A stretch of 64,000 bases of DNA from an uncultured Clostridium sp. (GTDB taxonomy: Bacteria > Bacillota > Clostridia > TANB77 > CAG-508), in the NCBI GenBank assembly GCA_900552135.1, contig URYN01000008.1, positions 1 to 64,000 of the forward strand, given 5' to 3'. The first letter of the stretch is position 1. Each line of letters begins with the position of its first letter. A program made the position numbers and the translations under genes. The notes beneath the pieces are model-generated. The model saw nothing but the letters and a program-made list of their open reading frames with translations. It ran no database searches and was not told the DNA's origin. Of the stretch, positions 33,894 to 41,820 are shown one piece after another.

Positions 33894-34784
33894 ATGAGTT
33901 TAGTTTTAAAAAATGTATCCAAGTCATTTGCTGGTAAAAAGGCAGTAGACAATATTTCCTTTAGTTTAACAAAACCAGGTGTATATGGCTTGCTTGGAAC
34001 TAATGGAGCAGGAAAGACTACAACAATCAGAATGCTACTTGGAATTATAAAAAAGGATAGTGGAGAAATTACATGGAAAGGAAAGCCTGTAGATAGAAAA
34101 TCTGTTAGATTTGGATATTTACCAGAAGAGAGGGGAGTATATCCCAAAACAAAAATATTTGACCAATTAATGTATTTCGCAGAATTAAAAGGAATGCAAA
34201 AAGATGAAGCGACCAGTTCAATAAACAAATGGGCTAAAGAACTAAAGGTGGAAGAATATTTGCAGATGCCAGCCGAAAAATTATCAAAAGGAAATCAGCA
34301 GAAAATACAATTCATGACTGCAATTATACACGATCCAGAGTTAGTGGTATTAGATGAGCCATTTAGTGGACTAGATCCGGTTAATACAGAAATACTAAAA
34401 AATATTATTATTAATTTAATAAAGAATGGAAAATACATAATAATGTCAGCACACCAAATGGCGACGATTGAAAAATTTTGCAGTGATATTTTAATATTGA
34501 ATAAAGGCAAAACTGTATTGCAAGGCAATCTGAAAGAAATAAAAGAAAAATATCCCGCAAATAGAGTAGAAATAGATGTAAAACAAGATATTAAAAAATA
34601 CATTGAAGATTTTAATTTAGAGATAGAAACTGAAACAAACAATAACTATATTATAAAAATATCAGATGAAGAAAAAGCACATAAATTATTAAATAAACTT
34701 GTTGCAGATGGAATTAATATTGACAAATTTGAAATTAAGAAACCTACACTAAACGATATTTTTATAGAAAAGGTAGGCGAATAA
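33894..34784 (+). CDS. ABC transporter ATP-binding protein (NatA-like)
   Basis: 296 residues. Walker A LLGTNGAGKTTT, signature LSKGNQQK, Walker B LVVLDEPFSGLDP, and a C-terminal DUF4162-type extension (about 215-296). Drives the membrane permease encoded 2 bp downstream. Related NatAB/YhaQP systems export sodium or toxic compounds; the substrate here is unknown. Confidence 0.93.
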   Translation: MSLVLKNVSKSFAGKKAVDNISFSLTKPGVYGLLGTNGAGKTTTIRMLLGIIKKDSGEITWKGKPVDRKSVRFGYLPEERGVYPKTKIFDQLMYFAELKGMQKDEATSSINKWAKELKVEEYLQMPAEKLSKGNQQKIQFMTAIIHDPELVVLDEPFSGLDPVNTEILKNIIINLIKNGKYIIMSAHQMATIEKFCSDILILNKGKTVLQGNLKEIKEKYPANRVEIDVKQDIKKYIEDFNLEIETETNNNYIIKISDEEKAHKLLNKLVADGINIDKFEIKKPTLNDIFIEKVGE

Positions 34785-34786
34785 TA

Positions 34787-36019
34787 ATGAGAGATATTTT
34801 TACAGTAATGAAATTTACCATGAAAGATATGGTTAAAAGAAAATCGTTTATAATATCAACATTAATAATTTTGATTTTTATAGTAGTTGGTTTTAATGTA
34901 CCAAATTTAATTAAAAGCTTTAATGGAGATAATTCTGGAAATAAATTATTAATAATAGACAGTAAAAATGTATTTGAGGGAACATTAGAAAACTTAAAAC
35001 AGATGGATTTAGGTTATGAGTTTGAAATAACAAATGAAGATTTGAAATTTGAAGATGTAAAGAAAAAAATAGAAAATGAAGAAATAAAAGAAGCGATAAT
35101 TATAAATCAAGAAAATGAAAAAATAAAAGTATTATATATTGTAGAAAATAAAACAACGATGAGCGAAGTGCCAGAAGGATGTATGAATGCTCTAACATCA
35201 TTATACTCCAATTTAAAAATATCTAAATTAGGACTAACAGAACAACAATTGCAATCGATTACTCCAAACTTTGAGTTTGACATAGAACAAACAGAGGAAA
35301 AGAGTGCGAGTGGAAATATTTTGGTAATGATGCTAATGTCGATAGTATTATTCTATGCGATATACTTTTGTGCATATCAAGTATCAAGCTCGATAACAAC
35401 AGAGAAAACTTCAAAAATAATTGAAACACTTGTAACATCTACAAGCCCTAAAACAATAGTGCTTGGAAAGACAATAGGAATCGGACTAGTTGGCTTAGCA
35501 CAGATGATATTAATAGTTGCAACAGCTTTAATAAGTGCTAAAACATTTTTAGAACCAGGAGTGCTAGATTCTGTTTTGGATATGTCTAATGTTACACCAT
35601 ATTTAGGAATAATGACTGCAATTTATTTTGTACTAGGCTATTTGGATTATGCTTTATTATATGCACTAACTGGCTCTACAGTAAGCAAACCAGAAGATAT
35701 ACAATCTGCTAATTCGCCTGTTGCATTACTAGCAGTAATCGGATTTTATTTATCATATTTCACTATGATGAATCCTACAAGCAAGCTTAATCTGTTTGCA
35801 TCATTATTTCCAATATCATCACCATTTTGTATGCCATTTAGAATTATGATGGGACTCGCAAATTCTACAGACGTAATAATTTCAATTGCAATTTTAGTTG
35901 TTACAATAATTGTTATTGCTAATGTTGCTATAAAAATATACTCAAATGCAATACTGAACTATGGTACAAAGATGAACATTAAAGATATTATAAAAATGTA
36001 TAAAGAAAAACAAAGCTAA
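34787..36019 (+). CDS. ABC-2 family exporter permease (NatB/YhaP-like)
   Basis: 410 residues. A transmembrane helix near 20-40, a large extracellular domain (about 45-180), then five to six helices. The motif TEKTSKIIETLVTSTSPK is typical of NatB/YhaP permeases. Starts 2 bp after the ATPase gene, so the two form one transporter. Confidence 0.92.
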   Translation: MRDIFTVMKFTMKDMVKRKSFIISTLIILIFIVVGFNVPNLIKSFNGDNSGNKLLIIDSKNVFEGTLENLKQMDLGYEFEITNEDLKFEDVKKKIENEEIKEAIIINQENEKIKVLYIVENKTTMSEVPEGCMNALTSLYSNLKISKLGLTEQQLQSITPNFEFDIEQTEEKSASGNILVMMLMSIVLFYAIYFCAYQVSSSITTEKTSKIIETLVTSTSPKTIVLGKTIGIGLVGLAQMILIVATALISAKTFLEPGVLDSVLDMSNVTPYLGIMTAIYFVLGYLDYALLYALTGSTVSKPEDIQSANSPVALLAVIGFYLSYFTMMNPTSKLNLFASLFPISSPFCMPFRIMMGLANSTDVIISIAILVVTIIVIANVAIKIYSNAILNYGTKMNIKDIIKMYKEKQS

Positions 36020-36046
36020 TCTTTATTAAAAAAATATAAAAAAGAC

Positions 36047-36075
36047 TTACGAAAAAATTAAATGTGTGCTATAAT
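36047..36075 (+). promoter_or_regulatory. Promoter of the 102-aa gene
   Basis: A perfect -10 TATAAT (36070-36075) with a weak -35 TTACGA (36047-36052) at 17-bp spacing. Confidence 0.5.
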
Positions 36076-36159
36076 TGCAAATGAAAAAAATTACTAATAT
36101 TTTAAAATTATGCAAGTACGAAGGAATACATTGCTAAATAACTATAAAGGAGTATAAAG

Positions 36160-36468
36160 ATGGAAATAAACGAAGAAAAAAGAATTAAATTTATGGAATA
36201 TGCAGGAAAAAGAGTAAATAATGTATTACATGACATACAAATATTAGAGCCTATGGCAAGAAGCAACTCTTATGATTTCACAAGAGAAGATGTGGAAAAA
36301 ATGTTTACAGCTATACAAAATACTTTAGATACAGTAAAAGAAGAATACAATAAAAAGTTTGAACAAAAAGCAAAATCGGAGAAAAAACTTTTCTCTTTTG
36401 ATGATGTTATAGTGCCTTCGCAAGAAAATGAAAGTAATGTAGAAGAAGTTGCTACAGAAAATAATTAA
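36160..36468 (+). CDS. Small hypothetical protein
   Basis: 102 residues, soluble, predicted mostly helical, with a charged coiled-coil-like centre (EEYNKKFEQKAKSEKK) and an acidic tail. No recognised domain. Strong ribosome site (AAAGGAG). Own promoter and followed by module E, so a single-gene transcript. Confidence 0.7.
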   Translation: MEINEEKRIKFMEYAGKRVNNVLHDIQILEPMARSNSYDFTREDVEKMFTAIQNTLDTVKEEYNKKFEQKAKSEKKLFSFDDVIVPSQENESNVEEVATENN

Positions 36469-36498
36469 ATAAAATTGGTTAATACAATATATTATTTT

Positions 36499-36538
36499 AG
36501 AGAACTGCTTGAAATATAGTAGTTCTCTTTAGTATAAT
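36499..36538 (+). promoter_or_regulatory. Composite terminator-promoter module E
   Basis: An 11-bp stem with one G-U pair (AGAGAACTGCT 36499-36509 / 36518-36528) then TTT. TTGAAA (36509-36514), 18 bp, TATAAT (36533-36538). Same sequence family as module F. Confidence 0.72.
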
Positions 36539-36563
36539 TAAAATATCAAAAATAATTAAAAAA

Positions 36564-36941
36564 TTGAACAAAGAAAGAAATGGAGAAAATTCTTATTCTG
36601 CGATATTTGCTGGTCAAGATGTAAAATTTGATGGAGAAAAATTTATAGGAGCTGATTTAACGGCAGTATTTGGCGGAGTAAAATGCGATTTAAGAAACGC
36701 AATTATAGAATCAGATGTTGTAATTAATACAAGCAGTACATTTGGAGGAATAGAAATTTGCGTGCCAGCAAACGTAAAGGTAAAAATTAAATCTGTTCCT
36801 ATATTCGGCGGAGTTGACAATAAAGCAAACACCCAAGCAGACGAAAATAGTCATACAATCTATATAAACAGTACAACTGTATTTGGAGGTGTTGAAATAA
36901 AAAGTGGGGAAAGAGGCAACTTCAATGAAGCTAGTAAATAA
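36564..36941 (+). CDS. LiaF C-terminal-like (cell-wall response) protein, possibly N-truncated
   Basis: 125 residues containing repeats of the VFGGV/IFGGV type (TAVFGGVKCDL, STFGGIEICVP, PIFGGVD, TTVFGGVEI), a beta-helical domain found at the C-terminus of LiaF/YvqF-type membrane proteins. No transmembrane part is present and the only start is a TTG at 36564 without a good ribosome site, 26 bp after module E. It may therefore be a gene that lost its membrane domain. The end overlaps the next gene by 17 nt. Confidence 0.65.
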   Translation: MNKERNGENSYSAIFAGQDVKFDGEKFIGADLTAVFGGVKCDLRNAIIESDVVINTSSTFGGIEICVPANVKVKIKSVPIFGGVDNKANTQADENSHTIYINSTTVFGGVEIKSGERGNFNEASK

Positions 36942-37602
36942 TCAATTTAAAACAAGTGATAACAATATAATTAATTATTATGAGATAAAGAATAGTAACC
37001 ATACGTTGTTACTTATTCATGCTCAAGGTACAAATGCAATGAGCTATTTAAAGGTAGCCAAAAAACTTTCAAAAAAATTTCATGTAATTTTAGTAGATTG
37101 TTATGGCCATGGAAAAAGCTCGCACAATAAAGAAAAAGATTTTGTATATTACTATTTTATGAATCAATATTGTTGGAACTTCTTCCCAGAGGATTCGAGA
37201 GAAAAAATCAAAAATAAATTAGGAGAGTTCGCACTAAGATATAGAAAAGCACATCCAGACAAAACTCTAAAAGTTCCATTTTGGCCTAAGAAATTTCTAG
37301 AAGCATTTAAAGGACTAAATGAATATGATGCATATTTTGGAGAAGCTTTTTATGACAATTCATTTAATAGTGGTATAGATTATAATGAATTACTTTCAAA
37401 TATAAAATGCAATACTTTATTTATGAAAGCTAAAACTGTAATTGGAGAAGATGGACTCGTTCAAGGTGCCTTAACAGATGAAGATTTACAACAAGTAACT
37501 ACTTTAATTAAAAATATAAAAGTAGAATATTTTGATTGTGGACATGGAATACATAGCGAAAAACCAAAAGAATTTATTAAAGCAATTACTAGTAAATCTT
37601 AA
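36925..37602 (+). pseudogene. Alpha/beta hydrolase lacking its nucleophile segment
   Basis: About 225 residues, in frame. The N-terminal part (LLLIHAQGTNAMSYLKVAKK; VDCYGHGKSSHNKEKD) and C-terminal part (FMKAKTVIGEDG; FDCGHGIHSEKP) match hydrolases of about 300 residues. The GxSxG nucleophile elbow expected after GHGKS is absent: DFVYYYFMNQYCWNFF follows at once. An in-frame internal deletion of about 80 residues is the simplest reading, leaving an inactive or repurposed protein. AAAGAGG precedes the ATG at 36925. Confidence 0.6.
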
Positions 37603-37872
37603 TATTATGATGTCTTGAAAAAATTAGGATACGAAATACTTCCTAAAGGCGAATATGAAAACTGTGTTAATAAAAAGAATTTATGTGCATTTATTTACAG
37701 ATTTATGTTTTCTAATTTTATAGGAAAAATAGGAATATCAGACCATGCAATGAGTGCAAAAGAAGAATTTATACTTTTGGAAAGTGAATTTGAAAAACTA
37801 AAGGAAAAATCAGGTATTGAAACTAAAGTATATGACGAGCTAAAATTAGAATTGTTAAATTATAAAGAGTAA
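37603..37872 (+). pseudogene. Remnant of a ketopantoate reductase-like gene (C-terminal part)
   Basis: The frame opens at the stop codon of the preceding hydrolase and encodes about 89 residues (GYEILPKGEYENC; IYRFMFSNFIGKIG; SDHAMSAKEEF). These look like the C-terminal helical domain of ApbA/ketopantoate reductase-type proteins. The Rossmann NADPH domain is missing and only a TTG start at 37615 without ribosome site is available. Probably a 5'-deleted gene. Confidence 0.6.
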
Positions 37873-37936
37873 TTTTTTGTGATTTGCTAAAGAAATAATA
37901 ATTTGCTACTGAGAGTATTTCAAAGTAATATACATA

Positions 37937-37965
37937 TTTACAAAAGAAGTCATTTATGTTACAAT
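37937..37965 (+). promoter_or_regulatory. Promoter of ASCH gene
   Basis: TTTACA (37937-37942), 17 bp, TACAAT (37960-37965); transcription would begin near 37972, just before the ribosome site. Confidence 0.65.
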
Positions 37966-37985
37966 GCAAACTGGAGGTAGAAAAA

Positions 37986-38327
37986 ATGGAACATATATTA
38001 AAATTGCAGCCTAAATATTTCGAGTATATTAAAAATGGTACAAAAAGAATAGAATTGAGATTGTATGATGAAAAAAGACAAAAAATTGCTATTGGAGACA
38101 CCATAATTTTTCAAAAAGAACCAGAGCTAGAAGATACTATGAGAGTTAAAGTTATAGGCTTGGTAAGATATAATACATTTGAAGAATTATTTAAAGATTT
38201 TGATATAGAAATGATGGCTGATAAATCAATGACAAAACAAGAATTACTAAGTGTTCTAGAAGAATTTTATACACCAGAGAAACAAAAACAATATGGTGTT
38301 GTTGGAATACGAATTGAAAAAATATAA
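37986..38327 (+). CDS. ASCH-domain protein
   Basis: 113 residues forming a single ASCH (PUA-like) domain: LKLQPKYFEYIKNGTKRIEL, GDTIIF, VKVIGLVRYNTFEELF. ASCH proteins bind RNA or nucleotides; some are ribonucleases or N4-acetylcytidine amidohydrolases. ATG 37986 follows GGAGGT by 7 nt. It faces a second ASCH protein on the other strand. Confidence 0.85.
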   Translation: MEHILKLQPKYFEYIKNGTKRIELRLYDEKRQKIAIGDTIIFQKEPELEDTMRVKVIGLVRYNTFEELFKDFDIEMMADKSMTKQELLSVLEEFYTPEKQKQYGVVGIRIEKI

Positions 38328-38329
38328 TT

Positions 38330-38376
38330 AAAACACACTCAAAAATTCATTTGAATCTAAGAGTGTGTTTTGTTTT
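38330..38376 (+). terminator. Terminator between convergent ASCH genes
   Basis: An 11-bp stem AAAACACACTC / GAGTGTGTTTT (38330-38340 with 38361-38371), then GTTTTG; can serve both strands. Confidence 0.7.
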
Positions 38377-38394
38377 GCCTGGACTGATTGAAAA

Positions 38395-39207
38395 TTATTC
38401 GGGAAGTTTGCCGTTGTACACCAACTCACGAGAAGAGTTATTATAGTAACCTGCACGCATGGTTTGAGTCAACTTCCAATTGTATTTCCTAATAATAGGC
38501 TCAAACATTGGAACTTTGTAGTCTGCAATTGTGATAAGAGGTTTTGTAGTACCAAGGTACTTAAAAGACATCTCTAACAGCTTATCTGCAATATGCTTCC
38601 CACGATAGCCTTCTACTACTAGAAAAGTACAAATTTTGCTTTCAGAATTATCCTTTTTCAAGAATGCTACACCGGCTACTTTATTATTAATTGTGCAAAT
38701 AATAACTTCACCAGTACCATTGAACACTCTAGGAATTTCCTTTGTCCAATACCATTCAAAATGCTTAGGATAATCTTTGCAGATGTAATCCGTAACAGAA
38801 TAAGCGACCTGTGCAAATCTGCAGAAGAGATTGTGTTGATTGGTAAGAGAGCTTAATGTGTAAATATGCATATCGTTCATCTGTTTCCGAAGTTCAAACA
38901 CATAGACTCCCAAAGATTCCTTTTCTTCAGGATAAATTTCCTGATACATTTCCAAAGCTTTATATTTGGTAACCCCAGGAATTGCCTTAGAAGAATCTTC
39001 GGTATCGAGCATATCAGGAAAATCCTTGTAGCGAGTTACACGAACAACTTCGAACTTGATATTAGAATAGTCCTTAAAAGTAATTGTATCACCTTTTTTG
39101 ACTCTTTTAATATCAGGATATCCAACCCTTACTTCAAGGGTTTTAATTCCATTGTTGATGAGGTTATAATATTCCCGTTTGATTCTCCAGTTATAGTTTT
39201 TAGCCAT
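38395..39207 (-). CDS. ASCH-GNAT fusion protein
   Basis: About 270 residues. The N-terminal ASCH domain (REYYNLINNGIKTLEVRVG; KKGDTITFKD) is followed by a GNAT acetyltransferase domain (about 130-270), with the acetyl-CoA loop region VVEGYRGKHIADKLLE. It may couple recognition of an RNA or nucleotide to acetylation (inference). Codons are richer in G+C than the neighbourhood, suggesting acquisition. The start is either 39219 or 39207; AAAGGA spacing favours 39207. A strong - strand promoter and an operator-like palindrome lie upstream. Confidence 0.8.
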   Translation of the reverse strand: MAKNYNWRIKREYYNLINNGIKTLEVRVGYPDIKRVKKGDTITFKDYSNIKFEVVRVTRYKDFPDMLDTEDSSKAIPGVTKYKALEMYQEIYPEEKESLGVYVFELRKQMNDMHIYTLSSLTNQHNLFCRFAQVAYSVTDYICKDYPKHFEWYWTKEIPRVFNGTGEVIICTINNKVAGVAFLKKDNSESKICTFLVVEGYRGKHIADKLLEMSFKYLGTTKPLITIADYKVPMFEPIIRKYNWKLTQTMRAGYYNNSSRELVYNGKLPE

Positions 39208-39249
39208 AACATCAACCATCCTTTCATAAAGTACATATTAAAAAACTGC

Positions 39250-39274
39250 AACATACTGTAATTTACAGTATGTT
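39250..39274. promoter_or_regulatory. Operator-like perfect palindrome at ASCH-GNAT promoter
   Basis: AACATACTGTA, 3 bp, TACAGTATGTT: 11-bp perfect arms. It covers the expected - strand transcription start (near 39272), just downstream of the -10 box. The position fits a repressor site; the regulator is not identified. Confidence 0.6.
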
Positions 39275-39278
39275 ATGT

Positions 39279-39307
39279 ATTATAGCATAAATGTAAAAGC
39301 ATGTAAA
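39279..39307 (-). promoter_or_regulatory. Promoter of ASCH-GNAT gene
   Basis: On the - strand: TTTACA (39307-39302), 17 bp, TATAAT (39284-39279). Confidence 0.75.
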
Positions 39308-39320
39308 TGATTATGAATGT

Positions 39321-39360
39321 AAAAAACTACTTGAAATATAGTAGTTCTTTTTTGTATAAT
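39321..39360 (+). promoter_or_regulatory. Composite hairpin-promoter module F
   Basis: The arms AACTACT / AGTAGTT (with an A-tract/T-tract extension interrupted by one C) enclose TTGAAA (39331-39336); after 18 bp comes TATAAT (39355-39360). Drives the DUF3592 gene, divergent from the ASCH-GNAT promoter. Confidence 0.7.
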
Positions 39361-39383
39361 CATAATCGAGAGGGGAAAGTTTT

Positions 39384-40082
39384 ATGAAAGAGAATAAATC
39401 AGAAAATTTATTATGGATTATATTTACAATTATTGGAGCATTGTTTATTTTAATAGGATTAACCTTAGTTGGAAATGTTCTTAATTATGAAAACAAAGAA
39501 AACACTGTGGGAATAATTACCGAAATATCAACGCATAGGGGTATCAATGACAACATAGATTATAGAGTGTATGTTTCATACAATGTTGACGGAAGAACAT
39601 ATGAATCAGAGCTAAGTGGATATTCTTCTAGTTTTTATAAAGGAAAAGAAATCAATATATATTATGATAAAAGTAATCCGACTAAAATAGGTATGAGATC
39701 ATTGGATTTGCTATTTTTAATGTTTCCTGGATTTGGACTAATATTTTTTGCGATAGGAGGAACAGGATTATTAATAAAAAGCAGAAATAAAAAATTAGAA
39801 AAATCTTTAAAAGAAAATGGAGATGCAATATATGCGGATTATGTAGAAACAATAGTAAATAATTCGTATAGTGTAAATGGAATACATCCTTATCGTATTA
39901 TTTGTGAATGGAGTAATCCATTAGATAATAAAAAATATATATTTAAAAGTAAAAATATTTGGATTAATCCAGAAGATATTATAATAGAAAGAGACATACA
40001 ACAATTTCCTGTATATATTAACAGAGATAATATGAAGAAATATGTTGTTGATATAGATATTTTAGAGAATAATGAAGGATAA
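39384..40082 (+). CDS. DUF3592 membrane protein
   Basis: 232 residues. Two transmembrane helices (about 8-32 and 108-132) with a DUF3592-type beta-barrel domain between them (VYVSYNVDGRTYESELSG; INIYYDKSNPTKIG) and a related second domain after. Function unknown. Followed by a PAP2 gene after 51 bp. Confidence 0.8.
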   Translation: MKENKSENLLWIIFTIIGALFILIGLTLVGNVLNYENKENTVGIITEISTHRGINDNIDYRVYVSYNVDGRTYESELSGYSSSFYKGKEINIYYDKSNPTKIGMRSLDLLFLMFPGFGLIFFAIGGTGLLIKSRNKKLEKSLKENGDAIYADYVETIVNNSYSVNGIHPYRIICEWSNPLDNKKYIFKSKNIWINPEDIIIERDIQQFPVYINRDNMKKYVVDIDILENNEG

Positions 40083-40133
40083 AAAGAGGTAAGACTGCAA
40101 ATTTGCGTCTAAGAAGAAAGGAATGCAATAAAG

Positions 40134-40772
40134 ATGAAAGAAAAAATAAAAGAGTTTATTGAAAAAAATTTAAAATGGATTATATTATTTCTTTGCTTAG
40201 TGGGATTTTTAGCCCTAGCAGAAGATGTATTTCATAAAGAAATAATGAATGGAGATATAATAGGTTATAAAATAATATCAAGGTTTTTAATATCAGACTT
40301 TGCAACACCAATAGCGAAATTTATTACCAATTTTGGAGGAGCAATATTTCTAATAGTATTAACCATTGTCTTATTTATACTAATAAAAAACAGAAAAATA
40401 GGATTATCAATATTTTCTAACTTAGTGATAATCACAGTACTAAATCAATTATTGAAAAACATATTGCAAAGACCAAGACCAACAGAATATAGAATAATTG
40501 AAGAAACAGGATACAGCTTTCCATCAGGACATTCAATGATAAGTATGGCTTTTTATGGATATTTAATATACTTAATTTACAAATATGTAAAGAACAAATA
40601 CGTAAAATGGATTTCTATTGTGTTACTGAGCACTTTAATATGTTCTATTGGAATAAGCAGAATTTATTTAGGTGTACATTATACAAGTGATGTGCTAGGA
40701 GGATTCTTAATATCAATATCGTACTTGGTAATATACATAAGTGCTGTTAATAAGTTTTTAATTGAAAAATAA
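40134..40772 (+). CDS. PAP2-family membrane phosphatase
   Basis: 212 residues with about six helices. All three PAP2 motifs are seen: KNILQRPRP, the catalytic PSGHSM, and SRIYLGVHYTSDVLGG. Removes phosphate from lipids such as undecaprenyl pyrophosphate or phosphatidic acid at the outer membrane face. Recycling of the polysaccharide lipid carrier is one possible role. Terminated by module G. Confidence 0.92.
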   Translation: MKEKIKEFIEKNLKWIILFLCLVGFLALAEDVFHKEIMNGDIIGYKIISRFLISDFATPIAKFITNFGGAIFLIVLTIVLFILIKNRKIGLSIFSNLVIITVLNQLLKNILQRPRPTEYRIIEETGYSFPSGHSMISMAFYGYLIYLIYKYVKNKYVKWISIVLLSTLICSIGISRIYLGVHYTSDVLGGFLISISYLVIYISAVNKFLIEK

Positions 40773-40786
40773 ATTAATTGATAAAG

Positions 40787-40828
40787 AACAGATAATTGAT
40801 TGCAATTACCTGTTTTTTATTATATAAT
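40787..40828 (+). promoter_or_regulatory. Composite terminator-promoter module G
   Basis: A 12-bp stem with one mismatch (AACAGATAATTG 40787-40798 / CAATTACCTGTT 40803-40814), then TTTT. TTGCAA (40800-40805), 17 bp, TATAAT (40823-40828). Same family as modules B and C. Confidence 0.72.
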
Positions 40829-40867
40829 CTTAAAAGAAATAATTAAATGCTGAAGGGAGATTAATAT

Positions 40868-41320
40868 ATGCAAATTGTATATCATGGAAGTTATTGTGAA
40901 GTAAAGGAACCAAAAATCATAGAAGGAAAATATTCAAAAGATTTTGGAAAAGGATTTTACTGCACTATACTATCAGAGCAGGCAGAAAAATGGGCGAAAA
41001 AATATGAAACACCTGTTATTAATATGTATGAATATAATGAAAATGAAAAATTGAATATTAAAGAATTTACAGTTATGACAGAAGAATGGCTTGATTTTAT
41101 AATAAATTGTAGAAGCGGAAAAACACATGAATATGATATTGTGATTGGTGCGATGGCTGATGATCAAGTATATAATTACATCAATGATTTAATGAGCGGA
41201 AACATTACAAGAGAAGCATTTTGGGAACTTGCTAAATTTAGACACCCAACACACCAAATTGCATTCTGCACAGAAGAATCGTTAAAATGCATAAAATTTG
41301 TTGGTACAAAGGAGATATAA
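40868..41320 (+). CDS. DUF3990 protein (ADP-ribosyltransferase-like)
   Basis: 150 residues. VYHGSYCEVKEP at the N-terminus and FGKGFYCTILSEQAEKWA match DUF3990, which is distantly related to ADP-ribosyltransferase folds (His and Tyr of an H-Y-E type site). Such genes are typically paired with a small partner and may act as toxins in toxin-antitoxin pairs (inference). Starts from module G; a partner gene follows after 3 bp. Confidence 0.75.
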   Translation: MQIVYHGSYCEVKEPKIIEGKYSKDFGKGFYCTILSEQAEKWAKKYETPVINMYEYNENEKLNIKEFTVMTEEWLDFIINCRSGKTHEYDIVIGAMADDQVYNYINDLMSGNITREAFWELAKFRHPTHQIAFCTEESLKCIKFVGTKEI

Positions 41321-41323
41321 GAA

Positions 41324-41770
41324 ATGGGGGAAAATCAGAAAGATAATGATTTATTTTTTGTATGTAGCTTGATAGAACTTATAGCAAGAAAAACTAAGAA
41401 TACAAAGAAATACATAATCAAAAAACTTGGAAAAGAAAAAATAAGAAAGATATATGAATTAGCAGAAGTATATCATTCTGAAAATATAGAAAAAGTTTCT
41501 GATGAATTAATAGAACAATGCAACATAGAAATAGGCGAGTATGATATTATCTCTGAATGTAAATATAGAATACCAACGATTTGGGAATTAGGAAGAATAT
41601 ATCAAAGACTTATAATAATGGTGAATAATAAAGAGGAAGAATATATAGACACATTGCTAGAAGTACTATCATCATGGATTATTGAAAAGATTGATAATTA
41701 TAACAGTAGCATGTATTTTGAAAACCCTGAATATATATATGAATGCTATGTGGAAAATAAAATAATATAA
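41324..41770 (+). CDS. Partner of DUF3990 protein, candidate antitoxin
   Basis: 148 residues, predicted all-helical. The start (FFVCSLIELIARKTKNTKKY) resembles DUF3791, the small helical protein commonly encoded beside DUF3990, but this product is about twice as long. Its C-terminal half (ISECKYRIPTIWELGRIYQRL) may be a second domain. Its ribosome site AAGGAGAT lies in the end of the DUF3990 gene, so the two are translationally coupled. Confidence 0.55.
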   Translation: MGENQKDNDLFFVCSLIELIARKTKNTKKYIIKKLGKEKIRKIYELAEVYHSENIEKVSDELIEQCNIEIGEYDIISECKYRIPTIWELGRIYQRLIIMVNNKEEEYIDTLLEVLSSWIIEKIDNYNSSMYFENPEYIYECYVENKII

Positions 41771-41790
41771 AAAGATAAATTAGGTCTTAG

Positions 41791-41820
41791 GCAGATAGTT
41801 AGTTAATATTATCTGCCTAA
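41791..41820 (+). repeat. Hairpin related to the B/C/G module family
   Basis: TTAGGCAGATAG...TTATCTGCCTAA forms an 11-12-bp stem like that of modules B, C and G, but no T-tract or -10 box follows. Instead a gene fragment begins within the right arm. It looks like a module cut by a deletion. Confidence 0.6.

Noticed and set aside
39250..39274. Palindrome as an E. coli-type LexA box (CTGT-N8-ACAG)
   Set aside because: The spacing between CTGT and ACAG is 5, not 8, and Gram-positive LexA uses a different motif.
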